Source: Planctomycetota bacterium (GTDB lineage Bacteria > Planctomycetota > UBA1135 > GCA-002686595). Taken from it: a stretch of 64,000 bases of DNA. The stretch covers positions 310,001 through 374,000 of the forward strand of contig JABACD010000001.1 in assembly GCA_014237855.1 (NCBI GenBank), read 5' to 3'. The notes beneath the pieces were generated by a model. It ran no database searches, was not told the DNA's origin, and saw only the letters and a program-made list of their open reading frames with translations. The translations under genes were made by a program, and so were the position numbers. The first letter of the stretch is position 1, and each line of letters begins with the position of its first letter. Positions 1 to 8,646 of the stretch are shown piece after piece.

Positions 1-102
1 CACCGGTGCATTGTGACGCTCGACCAGCAGCACCTTTAGACCATTGGTCAGCTTGCGCTCGACGATCCTTGCGCCGGCCTTGTGGGCAGCTTCAGCCTTC
101 AT
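1..102 (-). CDS. M16 family zinc peptidase, N-terminal fragment (runs off window start)
   Basis: Only the first 34 codons are in the window, from the ATG at 102-100. The visible residues include the segment RKLTNGLKVLLVERHNAPV. This matches the first beta strand of M16 (pitrilysin/processing-peptidase) domains, where 'L-NG-hydrophobic-V-hydrophobic' precedes a charged residue and 'xxPxV'. No signal peptide is visible in these residues, and the HxxEH zinc motif would lie outside the window. The ATG overlaps the TGA of the upstream rluB-like gene as ATGA, so the two genes are probably translationally coupled in one minus-strand transcript. Family assignment rests on a short segment. Confidence 0.6.
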   Translation of the reverse strand, partial: MKAEAAHKAGARIVERKLTNGLKVLLVERHNAPV

Positions 103-1076
103 TGAGAGCCGCGGCGGTTTGACCCGGCCTTCCTGACTGTACGCTTGGTTCGACGCTGCGTCTTCTTGCGACCACGTCCCTTCGGGGCACTCTCGGGCTC
201 TTCCCCAGCAGAGAGGGCCAGGAGGTCCTGGACCTCGTCAAGTTCCAGGTAACGCCAGTAGCCGATCTTCAGCTTGCGGTCCGAGAGGGTTCCGATGTGC
301 GAACGCCTGAGCTCGACCACCTTGAAGCCGACCGAGAGGAAGATCCGTCGAATTTCTCGGTTCTTGCCTTCATGCAGCGTTACTTCGAGGTGTGAGTACT
401 CTCGCGACCGCTTCTTGATCAGGACACGCGACTGCGCTGCGCGACCCTCTGCGAGAAACACACCCTCTCGAACTCTCTGAACATCTTCGTCCGAGATTCG
501 ACCACGTAACTTGACGGCATAGGTCTTGGTCACCCCGAAACGAGGGTGCATCACTCGATTGGCAAAGTCACCATCGTTGGTGAGGATCAAGAGCCCCTTG
601 CTCTCCTCGTCCAGACGACCGACTGTGTAGATGCGCCCCTTGGCACGGTCGGTGATCAGGTCGATCGCCCTGGGACGCGTCTCCCTGCGCTCATTCGTAC
701 AGACGACTCCCGCAGGCTTGTTGAGGAGATAGTATCGCTTACGATCGCTCTTCGAAGGCGCCAGCGGTTCACCATCGATCTCGATCACCTGATCTTGTGG
801 GTCCACCCGCAGGCCCAGCTCCTCGACCGTAACACCATCGACGGTCACATGCCCCTCCTCGATCATGGTGTCCGCAGCCCGCCGCGATGCGACCCCCTGA
901 TCAGCAAGGTACTTGTTCAGGCGCACACCATCCGGACGCGACTCGATCGTCCGCCGTGCCTTGCGGGTCACCTTCTTCTTGGTCGTCTTCTTGCGACCAC
1001 CGGGCTTACGCCCCTTGGCATCACCGCCAGAGGAACCCCGTCTTACCGTTGCCTTTTTCTTTCTCGCGTACGACAT
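99..1076 (-). CDS. rluB: 23S rRNA pseudouridine synthase, RluB/RsuA family
   Basis: Predicted to isomerise a specific uridine of rRNA to pseudouridine during ribosome assembly in the cytoplasm. I prefer the ATG at 1076 (325 residues) over one at 1154, because it starts 4 nt after the manA stop rather than inside manA. The order is a Lys/Arg-rich N-terminal tail, an S4 RNA-binding domain (RLNKYLADQGVASRR), then the catalytic domain with GRLDEESKGLLILTNDG, whose Asp is the conserved nucleophile of the RluB/RsuA/RluE/RluF branch. The C-terminus is another basic tail (KGRGRKKTQRRTKR), which is longer than in enterobacterial RluB and probably adds non-specific RNA affinity. RluB versus RsuA cannot be settled by reading alone. 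It lies between manA and an M16 peptidase gene in one minus-strand unit. Confidence 0.85.
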   Translation of the reverse strand: MSYARKKKATVRRGSSGGDAKGRKPGGRKKTTKKKVTRKARRTIESRPDGVRLNKYLADQGVASRRAADTMIEEGHVTVDGVTVEELGLRVDPQDQVIEIDGEPLAPSKSDRKRYYLLNKPAGVVCTNERRETRPRAIDLITDRAKGRIYTVGRLDEESKGLLILTNDGDFANRVMHPRFGVTKTYAVKLRGRISDEDVQRVREGVFLAEGRAAQSRVLIKKRSREYSHLEVTLHEGKNREIRRIFLSVGFKVVELRRSHIGTLSDRKLKIGYWRYLELDEVQDLLALSAGEEPESAPKGRGRKKTQRRTKRTVRKAGSNRRGSQ

Positions 1077-1080
1077 GGGC

Positions 1081-2118
1081 TCAGGCCTTGGTCTCGATTG
1101 AGAGGAGCTTGACGACGCCTCCGGATTCGGTGCAGTCAATGCGGAAACTGCCAATTACGGCGGGAATGAGCCAGGTATCGCCCTGCTCCATCAGCCAGGG
1201 TTCCTCAATATCTGGGAGCCACAAGCGAGCGGGTCCCTCAGTCAGGACCAGAGCGCGGGCCACGCCGTCAGTATCGAGGTCGGTGTGGCTGTGTATCTCG
1301 TGAATCGAAAGCTGGTAGTGCTCGCAATCGACAAGAACTGCCCCGCGGTTGTCTCCGTCGAGCACTTCAAGCTCTGGAGTCACCGGGCCCGTGATCGGGT
1401 GCTCGTAGTTGATTGCAAGGAGACAGTGGTCCACGTGGGTCTCACGCGGTTGTCCGTCCAGGCCGACCCTACCCCAGTCGTAGAGCCGATAGGTCACATC
1501 TGAGTTCTGCTGAACCTCGACAAGAGTGATCCCCTCTCCGATTGCGTGGAGCGTTCCGGCCGGCACATGAACAAACTGCCCGGCCCTGACAGGCCAGGGC
1601 CGCAAGAGATCGACCAGTCCGGGTCCAGAGGCAACCGCTCCGAAGCTTCCGAGGTCGACGCCATCTTGAAGCCCCAGGTAGACCAGGCTCCCCGGCTCTG
1701 CATCGAGGATGTACCAGGACTCGGTCTTGCCACACTCTCCAGCGTGGAGGCTTTGCGCTGTCCTGTCGTCAGGGTGAACCTGAACGCTCAGGGGCTTGCA
1801 AGCAGACAGGTACTTGATCAGCACCGGGAACCGCTCGTCGATCGTCGCCGAGGCCTCTCCCAAGAGGGCCTCCCGATCTGTGGCCATGAGGTCGCGAAGA
1901 GCGCTGTCCGCATGCGGGCCGCCGCGTACCATCGAGTTGTGATCGACGCGATCCACCAGCTCCCAGGTCTCGCCCACCAATCCGGAAACGTCGAGTTCGA
2001 TCCCAGGAGTGCGCTCCAGGACGCGGCCACCCCAGATCTTCTCCATGCAAATGCGGCCCATTCGCAGGGGCACCTTCAGGGTCGAGGGGGGGCTGGTCTT
2101 GGGGTCCGAGGAGGCCAT
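1081..2118 (-). CDS. manA: Mannose-6-phosphate isomerase, class I
   Basis: Interconverts fructose 6-phosphate and mannose 6-phosphate, feeding GDP-mannose and surface polysaccharide synthesis. The 345-residue length fits type I enzymes of the short (Bacillus-like) class. The zinc-binding cupin motif is visible as LSVQVHPDD, followed by the TESWYILDAEPGS region and GQFVHVPAGTLHAIG, with EVQQNSDVTYRLYDWGR supplying the typical conserved end of the first cupin. The N-terminal 'KIWGG' segment is also characteristic. ATG start at 2118. It heads a minus-strand unit with rluB and an M16 peptidase. The 253-nt gap to the divergent gene at 2372 should hold both promoters, but I could not pick out convincing boxes. 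Confidence 0.9.
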   Translation of the reverse strand: MASSDPKTSPPSTLKVPLRMGRICMEKIWGGRVLERTPGIELDVSGLVGETWELVDRVDHNSMVRGGPHADSALRDLMATDREALLGEASATIDERFPVLIKYLSACKPLSVQVHPDDRTAQSLHAGECGKTESWYILDAEPGSLVYLGLQDGVDLGSFGAVASGPGLVDLLRPWPVRAGQFVHVPAGTLHAIGEGITLVEVQQNSDVTYRLYDWGRVGLDGQPRETHVDHCLLAINYEHPITGPVTPELEVLDGDNRGAVLVDCEHYQLSIHEIHSHTDLDTDGVARALVLTEGPARLWLPDIEEPWLMEQGDTWLIPAVIGSFRIDCTESGGVVKLLSIETKA

Positions 2119-2371
2119 ATGGGGCGAACAGGTTAGCGTCTAATTCCCGTGAATGAGGGCAAAACGGAGGGGAGCACTGGCCTTGGCTTCGCTGGACAGG
2201 ATTCCCACCGTTGAAACCTGATTGAAGCGCCCCAGGGCGACTCGACAAGAAAAACCGGATTCAGTTCCCCGTTCGGTCAGTATCTGGTCAAAAAGAAAGA
2301 GATAAGCAAGTAGGGGCATTCAATTCTGACCGCCCCCATGTTCGAGGCCCTAGACCAACGGAGTGGATCCT

Positions 2372-4321
2372 GTGTCCACGACTCTCCCACCGACGGTTCG
2401 TGGTAAGGCGGCAAGGCTTGATCCCCTGGTTCATGTCATATTCGCGCTGGCTGCAATTGGAGCCTCGCTCTTCCTGGCCTTCCTGACCCTCTGGCCAGGT
2501 CAGGCCCTGGACAAGATAGGGACCCCGCTGGTCCACGCTGCTGAGTCCTCGAGAGAGGCAATCCCGACCCCCAGCCAGGTCAATTCTGGCGGGAAGCCCG
2601 GAGATCGCGCGCGGACGCCCATCGCCTCGCTGAATGAACAAGAGCCCCCTCAGCTGCTTGCCGAGGAGGCCGGATTGAAGGGACTCCTCACCTGCTCTGT
2701 GGTTGATGAGGCCTGGAACCCGGTGGACTCTGCCGAGATCTGGGTGAACGATGGAGAGTGGCGCCTGGCTGGAGAGTGCAATTCCAAGGGCAACCTGCAG
2801 CTCCGCTTCGACCCTGACCTCTGGATACGCCACTTCCACGAGGGTCACGACGTGGTGCTGGGAGCCCGCGGCAAGCGCCACGGACCGTCCCTCGAGACCC
2901 GCCTGAGGGCAATCCCGTCGGAAGACCTGGTACTGGTGCTCAGAGGCCAGGGGGCCTCCATGCGAATCGACGTGATCGACCCGCGAGGCCTCCCTGTCCC
3001 AACCGCTCAGATCCGGTTCGAGGATCACGTGGAACCCGATGCGCCCGGCTCCCTCGCGGTGCTCGTTCGCGATGGTCTCCACGCGATTCCCACCCGTCCG
3101 CCGGTCGCTCTCACCAATCACTGGGGGTCGGTGACCTTCGAGGGTCTTGAGGCTGGATCACGCTTCTTCACCGTGACAGCGGAGGGTTACCGCCCCCGGA
3201 AGGTCCGAGTGGAGCTCTACCCCGGCGAGCCGCGGATCGAGCGTGTGGAGCTGGTTCCCCTGGCAGACCTACAAGGCATCGCCCTCAATGCTGCTGGGCG
3301 GTCCCTGCCAGGCACGACGGTCTTTGCGACCGAACTCGATGGCAGCGCGGTGTTCAGCGCAAGCTGCAGCGCTGATGGGTACTTCGAGTTCCTGGAGCTC
3401 CCAGCAACCACGCTGCGACTTGCGGCCGTGACCCGAGAAGGCACGACGATCACCCAGGAGGCTCGCACCACCATCACCCTCCAGCCTGGGGAGACCGGAC
3501 ACTGGAACCCCACACTGCGCCCTGTCGAGATGTTCAGCGGTAGCTTGGCCGATCACTGGGGTCAGCCGCTCGCAGGCTGGCAGGTAGAGCTGGAGATTGA
3601 GGGCGAGAGCCCCCGCACGACGATCACTGACGAGAATGGGGAGTACCTGATCCCGACCCCCCCCAATCTGGAAGTCGGGGACCTGGCCTTCTTCCACCCC
3701 TTTGCCCTGGGATCGATACCCACCAAGCGGGTGGACTTGCCGGACCGCGATCGCTGGCGGGAGCTACGGGACGTCCAACTTGACGAGGAAGACGAGAACT
3801 CCAGCTCGATCCGTGGTCGGATCCTGGGCTCGGACGGAGCCCCGCTCCATCACGCCCCCTTGGTCATCAGAAGGCTCGAGGATCAATCGAGCTTCGGGCT
3901 CCAGGCCGATCCCGTCACCGGCCGATTCGAGTCCCCCGCCCTACCTCCGGGTAACTACCTGATCCGTTTCCCGCGTCATGGCCGCGGCTGGGCCATCGAC
4001 GAACGGCTGACCCTCGACGGCCACCGCCCACTGGATCTGGGCACCATCGAGCTGCCAGAACTCGGCCAACTCCAGCTTCTGACCTCTGGCAGCCTACGCC
4101 GTGAGGATTGTGTCGATGTGTTCATCGAGCTCGTGAGGCCTGGAATCGACTACAACTTTGGTCTGCCGGTCCTGCTAGGCAGGGTCGAGATACCAATCCA
4201 GCTCGACTTTGCACCCGGACACTATCGCCTGCACTTCCCCGAGGATGGCGATCAACGCTGGATCCAGCTCGAGATCGAGAGTGGCCAGACGACCTCCTTC
4301 GAGGTACCCGGAACCGACTAG
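2372..4321 (+). CDS. Membrane-anchored protein with carboxypeptidase-regulatory-like repeats
   Basis: 649 residues from a GTG at 2372. This start has a GGAG at 2360-2363 with 8-nt spacing, whereas the in-frame GTG at 2363 overlaps that GGAG. An N-terminal transmembrane helix (VHVIFALAAIGASLFLAFLTL, roughly residues 20-40) is followed by a Pro/Ala-rich linker. Then come several beta-sandwich repeats of the CarboxypepD_reg/Cna-B type, with recurring segments such as 'VTFEGLEAGSRFFTVTAEGY' and 'FESPALPPGNYLIRF'. These match the 'G-x-F-x-x-x-x-L-P-x-G-x-Y' pattern of that fold. The body should lie outside the cytoplasmic membrane. No catalytic motif is seen, so a structural or scaffold role is the safest guess. 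It is the first gene of a plus-strand run. Confidence 0.65.
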   Translation: MSTTLPPTVRGKAARLDPLVHVIFALAAIGASLFLAFLTLWPGQALDKIGTPLVHAAESSREAIPTPSQVNSGGKPGDRARTPIASLNEQEPPQLLAEEAGLKGLLTCSVVDEAWNPVDSAEIWVNDGEWRLAGECNSKGNLQLRFDPDLWIRHFHEGHDVVLGARGKRHGPSLETRLRAIPSEDLVLVLRGQGASMRIDVIDPRGLPVPTAQIRFEDHVEPDAPGSLAVLVRDGLHAIPTRPPVALTNHWGSVTFEGLEAGSRFFTVTAEGYRPRKVRVELYPGEPRIERVELVPLADLQGIALNAAGRSLPGTTVFATELDGSAVFSASCSADGYFEFLELPATTLRLAAVTREGTTITQEARTTITLQPGETGHWNPTLRPVEMFSGSLADHWGQPLAGWQVELEIEGESPRTTITDENGEYLIPTPPNLEVGDLAFFHPFALGSIPTKRVDLPDRDRWRELRDVQLDEEDENSSSIRGRILGSDGAPLHHAPLVIRRLEDQSSFGLQADPVTGRFESPALPPGNYLIRFPRHGRGWAIDERLTLDGHRPLDLGTIELPELGQLQLLTSGSLRREDCVDVFIELVRPGIDYNFGLPVLLGRVEIPIQLDFAPGHYRLHFPEDGDQRWIQLEIESGQTTSFEVPGTD

Positions 4322-4365
4322 CTGAGAGAGGGTTCGCCCTGCGAATTCTCTTGCGACGAGGGCGC

Positions 4366-4402
4366 AGCGAGTAGACTCGCTCTGGCAAGCGAGCCTGCTC
4401 GC
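4366..4402 (+). terminator. Tandem hairpins between the repeat protein and the HDAC gene
   Basis: AGCGAG (4366-4371) pairs with CTCGCT (4376-4381) across a TAGA loop. Directly after it GCGAG/CTCGC (4389-4402) can form a second stem. There is no T-run, so this could be an attenuator, an mRNA-stability element or a weak terminator rather than a classical rho-independent terminator. Confidence 0.3.
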
Positions 4403-4413
4403 GCCCCTCTACC

Positions 4414-5373
4414 ATGCATCCCGCATTCGTCTACAGCCCCAGCTACGACTTCATCCTCCCCGACCCGGGGACGGGGCCAGACCTGGGTAACCTGCAGCTC
4501 TTCGACACCTGCAGGGCGAGCCGAGCCTGGAAACTGGCGCGCGAGCAATGCCCTGAGATCGAGGCCAACCTCCTGGCACCCCGGCCGATAACTGATGCCG
4601 AACTGCGGCTCGCACACTCCGAGTCCTATCTCGAGAACCTCACCGACTCAGAGGCCATCGCCGAGGTCCTGGGGCTACCCCAGGCAGCAGCCCTACCCTT
4701 CGAGCACCTCGATGCCGCAATCGTTCAGCCCCAGCGCCTTGCTGCCGGCGGCACCCTGGTTGCGCTCCGGGCTGCTCTGCAATGTGGTGTCGGGATCAAC
4801 CTCTCGGGGGGCTACCACCACGCCAAACGTGAAGGCGGAGAGGGCTTCTGCTTCTTCTCGGACATCTCCATCGCAATTGCAATCGCAAGGAGCGAGCACG
4901 GCCTCCAGCGTATTGCCGTCGTGGACCTCGACGCTCATCAAGGCAATGGGGTGTCCTCGATCGTGACAGGGAATGAGAGCGTTGGCGTCTTTGATATCTA
5001 CAACGGTGAGATCTATCCCGGAGATGAACAGGCTCGCAAGGGGCTGCGCTGGAACCACCCCTTGCGCTCGGGCTGTACGGGGGCGGATTACCTTGAGTTG
5101 CTGGAGCGAGAGCTCCCAAGAGCGCTCGACGAGTTCGCCCCCCAGCTTGTGCTGTACAACGCGGGAACCGACATCGTTGCTGAAGACCCTCTCGGACAGC
5201 TCAAGGTCGACGAGGAATGCGTTCGCCGACGAGATGCCTTTGTGCTGAGCCAAACTCGCGAGCGGGGGATCCCCACGGTCACCACAGCCAGTGGAGGCTA
5301 TAGCGACCTGAGCTACCAGCTCCTGTCAGCCTTGGTCGTCGATCAGTGGCTCCAGACATCCAACAGGACCTGA
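4414..5373 (+). CDS. Histone-deacetylase-family (class IV, HDAC11-like) zinc deacetylase
   Basis: 319 residues, the usual size for bacterial HDAC-like amidohydrolases. Active-site features are clear: SGGYHHA (His135-His136, the catalytic His pair), VVDLDAHQGNG (Asp171, Asp173 and His175, zinc ligands) and a later GTDIVAEDPLG supplying the third zinc-ligand Asp. The FDIYNGEIYPGD segment resembles class IV enzymes (HDAC11) more than class I/II or acetoin-utilisation AcuC proteins. Bacterial relatives remove acyl groups from small molecules (polyamines) or lysine; the substrate here is unknown. No signal peptide, so cytoplasmic. A GMC oxidoreductase gene follows after only 13 nt, suggesting joint expression. 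Confidence 0.85.
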   Translation: MHPAFVYSPSYDFILPDPGTGPDLGNLQLFDTCRASRAWKLAREQCPEIEANLLAPRPITDAELRLAHSESYLENLTDSEAIAEVLGLPQAAALPFEHLDAAIVQPQRLAAGGTLVALRAALQCGVGINLSGGYHHAKREGGEGFCFFSDISIAIAIARSEHGLQRIAVVDLDAHQGNGVSSIVTGNESVGVFDIYNGEIYPGDEQARKGLRWNHPLRSGCTGADYLELLERELPRALDEFAPQLVLYNAGTDIVAEDPLGQLKVDEECVRRRDAFVLSQTRERGIPTVTTASGGYSDLSYQLLSALVVDQWLQTSNRT

Positions 5374-5386
5374 TCGGGGGCGGCGG

Positions 5387-7069
5387 ATGATCCAGGACAT
5401 CAGCAAATACGGCTCGCGGGAACTTCCCGACTACGACATCTGCATCATCGGCTCAGGCCCCGCGGGAATGACCGTAGCCGCCGAACTCGTGGGGCAAGGA
5501 CTGAGAGTCTGCGTGCTCGAGAGCGGGCTGACCTCCGTCAACGAGCACGGAGACTCTCTCCGTGTGGTGAAGAGCAACGGCATCAAGATCAAGGAGTACA
5601 GCCGCGAGCGAGTGCTCGGCGGAACCTCGACGACCTGGGCCGGGCTGTCTGCGCCCCTTGATGAAATCGACTTCGCGCCCAGACCCTGGCTCAGCCACTC
5701 GAGCTGGCCCATTTCACGTGAAGAGCTGGCGCCCTTCTGGGAAGCAGCCGCCGAGCGGTACCGGTTCCCCCCCTCGAGCTTATTCGAGGCAAGCGGCGGA
5801 TTCGGGCACCTGCGTCGACAGAGTGGGTTCAGGCCAAGGTGGCACAGCATCACAGAAAAGATCTTTCTGGCAGCATCCGAGTCCCAGAACTTCGGCAAGG
5901 AGTGGAAGCACATCTTCGAGGGCGAGGGCCATGATGCCTGGCTTGATGCGACCGTGGTCGAGCTGCTGACTGACGACACCGGCCGAAGAGTGACCGCCGC
6001 AAAGCTGCGCAGCAGAAACAGGCAGGGGTTCCGGCTGAACGCACGGATCTTCGTCATCGCAACAGGAGGAATTGAGAATGCGAGGCTCCTCCTCAATTCC
6101 CGCAGCAGCTCACCGTCAGGTCTTGGCAACCAGCACGACCAGGTAGGCCGCTACCTGATGAATCATCCCAAGAATTACCATGGGATGCTGCACCTCTCGA
6201 AACCGACCGGGGACCTGCCCTTCTACTACGGCTGCCTGTACAAGGGGTTCGCCGGCTATGCGGGCTTACGGCTCAGCGAGAACTATCAGGCCGAGAACAA
6301 GCTCCTTAATAGCTACGTCCGACTGGAGCCTCTGTTTCCCTGGACCGACAGCGAGGGCGTCGAGGCCCTGGTGATCCTTGCCAAGCACAGCGCATTCCTG
6401 ATGCGTCGCTTCACCCAGCGCAAGTCAGAAGAGCTGGTCGCGCTTCGCGACTACTCCGAGACAGGCGACGACTCCGACTTGCAGAATGCTCGCAAGAGCC
6501 TCTTCGAGTGGATTCAGCTCGCCTTCAAGATCCCTCTCCACTTACCGAGCGTCCTGAAATACCTTCAGTACCGGCTCATCACCAAGGCCAAGCCACGGAT
6601 CAAGTCCGTTCGCCTGCGCAACTTCATGGAGATGGAGCCCCATCCGAATAATCGTGTCACCGTGACTGAAGACCTCGACGAGCTGGGAGTTAGGTGTCCA
6701 CAGGTAGAGCATGACTCCACGGAAGCAGATCGCCGCTCCATGATCGAGCTACACGAGGTCCTCACCAGGGAGTTTCAGGAGCAGGGATTTGGAAGGCTCG
6801 AGACTTCACTTGGTAAGACCAAGCCATGGCCCATCGACCAGGAGGCCTCCCACCACCTTGGCACGACCAGGATGGGTGAGGATCCCAAGACCTCGGTGGT
6901 CAACACCAACTGCAGACTCCATCACACCGAGAATCTCTTCGTCGCAGGTGGCTCAGTCTTCCCGACCAGCGGCTGTGCAAATCCAACCTACACGATCGTA
7001 GCTCTCTCGATTCGACTCGCTCAGCACCTGGCGAATGATGTATTCAAGAAGCAGGCGCCATCGACGTGA
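5387..7069 (+). CDS. GMC-family FAD-dependent oxidoreductase
   Basis: 560 residues. The N-terminal dinucleotide fold is CIIGSGPAGMTVAAEL with the acidic end of strand 2 at VCVLESG. GGTSTTWAGLSAPLD fits the GMC flavin-attachment loop. The C-terminal domain has HHLGTTRMGEDP and GGSVFPTSGCANPTYT, the region that normally contributes the catalytic His/Asn pair. GMC enzymes oxidise alcohols (sugars, cholesterol, choline). No Tat or Sec signal is visible, so it is probably cytoplasmic. Its TGA overlaps the GTG of the next gene (GTGA), which encodes a Gfo/Idh/MocA-like protein. Such pairs often act in succession on a sugar or cyclitol, but the substrate cannot be read from the sequence. Confidence 0.85.
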   Translation: MIQDISKYGSRELPDYDICIIGSGPAGMTVAAELVGQGLRVCVLESGLTSVNEHGDSLRVVKSNGIKIKEYSRERVLGGTSTTWAGLSAPLDEIDFAPRPWLSHSSWPISREELAPFWEAAAERYRFPPSSLFEASGGFGHLRRQSGFRPRWHSITEKIFLAASESQNFGKEWKHIFEGEGHDAWLDATVVELLTDDTGRRVTAAKLRSRNRQGFRLNARIFVIATGGIENARLLLNSRSSSPSGLGNQHDQVGRYLMNHPKNYHGMLHLSKPTGDLPFYYGCLYKGFAGYAGLRLSENYQAENKLLNSYVRLEPLFPWTDSEGVEALVILAKHSAFLMRRFTQRKSEELVALRDYSETGDDSDLQNARKSLFEWIQLAFKIPLHLPSVLKYLQYRLITKAKPRIKSVRLRNFMEMEPHPNNRVTVTEDLDELGVRCPQVEHDSTEADRRSMIELHEVLTREFQEQGFGRLETSLGKTKPWPIDQEASHHLGTTRMGEDPKTSVVNTNCRLHHTENLFVAGGSVFPTSGCANPTYTIVALSIRLAQHLANDVFKKQAPST

Positions 7070-8091
7070 GCAAACGACGCATCCTCATCATCGGCTCTGG
7101 TAAGCGTGTCCAGGAGGCCGCCCTTCCCGTCGTCTCTCGTGCAATCGATCAGTTCGAGCTCGAGGGTCTCGTCTCACGCACGCCCAGATCAATCACCTCG
7201 GAGGGAAGAAACCACGAGGTGCTTGGCCTCGACTCGCTGACCCAGGAGCGTCTCTCCCAGGTCGACCTCGTCTACATGGTCGTTTCGAAGCCAGCAGTCC
7301 CTACGGTCTTGCGAAGACTCTCCAGCCTGGGCACATCTAACGTGGACCTCTTGATCGAGACCCCGGTGATGCTCGTGCGACACCTGGGTCACCTGGATCT
7401 ACTCGAGAGGTTTCGAAATGTCTGGGTGAGTGAAGACTGCACTACCCTGCCTTGCTTCAAGGCTCTCTCCAAGTTCCTGGCCACTGGACAGATAGGAGAC
7501 CTTCAGAGCGCGACATTTGATCGTTCCGCTTATGCCTATCACGGCATGGCAATGGTGAAGACTGTACTTGGAGATGACCGCATCCGCCGGGCAAGGCAAC
7601 GCCGAGGCTCCACCAACCTCCGGGAACGAGTCGTGGAGGTCGCAAACCGCAAGCAAGCAACAATCCTGGACCCTCGAGACTACTTACAGGGAACCATGAC
7701 GTTCGTTGGAGACTCGGGTCTGGTCTCCGACATCGCAGGGAAGGGTCACCAACTTCAGGCAGAAGTACGAGCTGGCCTCTGCGTCGGTTTTCGTATCGGA
7801 GACATCCTGCACGAGCACTCTCAACAGGAGATCGAGTTGATGGGCTCACCGTCTGCTGGACTGGGGGTCACCGCTTGGATGGACGGGATGAAGAGAGTCG
7901 GGTTCCTCGAGCTCCTCAGCAGCATCGCCTCCGGTAGAGGCGCCTACCCGCTCATGAGTGCAGTCGAGGATTCGGTTGTCGACTACCACTTGGAGAAACT
8001 CGGACGCTATCTTTCCACTCCACTGACTCGCCCAGACGCCAGCTTCTCACGCCTGGGCTTCTCCGTTCTGACCTGGCTCACCGACCGCTGA
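7066..8091 (+). CDS. Gfo/Idh/MocA-like NAD(P)-binding oxidoreductase
   Basis: 341 residues from a GTG overlapping the preceding stop. The N-terminus RRILIIGSGKRVQEAALP is a Rossmann strand-turn-helix, though its glycine pattern is looser than GxGxxG. DLLIETPVMLVRH occupies the place of the family's 'EKPxA' loop, with the usual Lys replaced by Thr. SEDCTTLPCFKALSKFLATGQIGDL matches the family's 'hxxxhxxGxIG' helix and turn before the C-terminal beta-sheet domain. The Lys loss in the EKP motif suggests altered catalysis, so a non-dehydrogenase or binding role is possible. It is coupled to the GMC oxidoreductase upstream and probably acts on the same compound. Confidence 0.65.
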   Translation: MSKRRILIIGSGKRVQEAALPVVSRAIDQFELEGLVSRTPRSITSEGRNHEVLGLDSLTQERLSQVDLVYMVVSKPAVPTVLRRLSSLGTSNVDLLIETPVMLVRHLGHLDLLERFRNVWVSEDCTTLPCFKALSKFLATGQIGDLQSATFDRSAYAYHGMAMVKTVLGDDRIRRARQRRGSTNLRERVVEVANRKQATILDPRDYLQGTMTFVGDSGLVSDIAGKGHQLQAEVRAGLCVGFRIGDILHEHSQQEIELMGSPSAGLGVTAWMDGMKRVGFLELLSSIASGRGAYPLMSAVEDSVVDYHLEKLGRYLSTPLTRPDASFSRLGFSVLTWLTDR

Positions 8092-8111
8092 ACCACTCGA
8101 GCTCGCCCACG

Positions 8112-8642
8112 ATGAAGACCGTCAAATTCTGTCTCTTTCCCCTGCTTCTGTTGGTCTCGATTCCCTTCATTGTGGGCTTCTTCTGCCCCAAGGAGTGGGA
8201 GGTCGAGGTCAGCACCCAGATCGCAGCCTCCCCCGAGGCGATTCACCCCTGGGTTGACGAATTGGCGCGTTGGCCTGACTGGGTCACGATGGGCAAGCAA
8301 GACGTGCAGATCGAGTTCACCTTCGAGGGTGAAGAACGCGGGGTCGGAGCGGTCGCCATGACCAAGGGTCCCGGATCAAATGTGCGCTGGGAAATCACCT
8401 CCAGCGCCCCGGAGAAAGGTGTCTGGTTCGACGAGCTTCTGGAGGGCACGACCCCAGCCAAGGGCGCCATCATGTTCAAGCCCGAGGGTACAGTCACAAC
8501 AGTGACCTGGCTCGACAAGGGCACCCTGGGCACCTCTCCGATTCACCGGCTGTTCCACCCTCTGATGGAGAGTAGCCTGGCCGTTGCCTACCAGAAGAAC
8601 CTGGAGAATCTCAAGGCGAAGGTCGAGGCTGCTGCCCCCTAG
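8112..8642 (+). CDS. SRPBCC (START/polyketide-cyclase-like) domain protein with N-terminal hydrophobic segment
   Basis: 176 residues. An N-terminal hydrophobic stretch (roughly residues 6-25, KFCLFPLLLLVSIPFIVGFF) looks like a signal anchor or uncleaved signal. It is followed by a single SRPBCC domain: strand EVEVSTQIAASPEAIHPWV, then ELARWPDWV (the typical 'D-x-xx-W-P-x-W' element), and a C-terminal helix MESSLAVAYQKNLENLKAKVE. Members bind hydrophobic ligands in a deep cavity, and many are of unknown function. It is last in the plus-strand run, and its stop is only 4 nt from the convergent phosphatase stop. Confidence 0.75.
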   Translation: MKTVKFCLFPLLLLVSIPFIVGFFCPKEWEVEVSTQIAASPEAIHPWVDELARWPDWVTMGKQDVQIEFTFEGEERGVGAVAMTKGPGSNVRWEITSSAPEKGVWFDELLEGTTPAKGAIMFKPEGTVTTVTWLDKGTLGTSPIHRLFHPLMESSLAVAYQKNLENLKAKVEAAAP

Positions 8643-8646
8643 CGGC

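Noticed and set aside
2288-3121. 277-codon open frame antisense to the repeat-domain protein
   Set aside because: Overlaps a better gene with a transmembrane helix and beta-sandwich repeats; lacks any motif.
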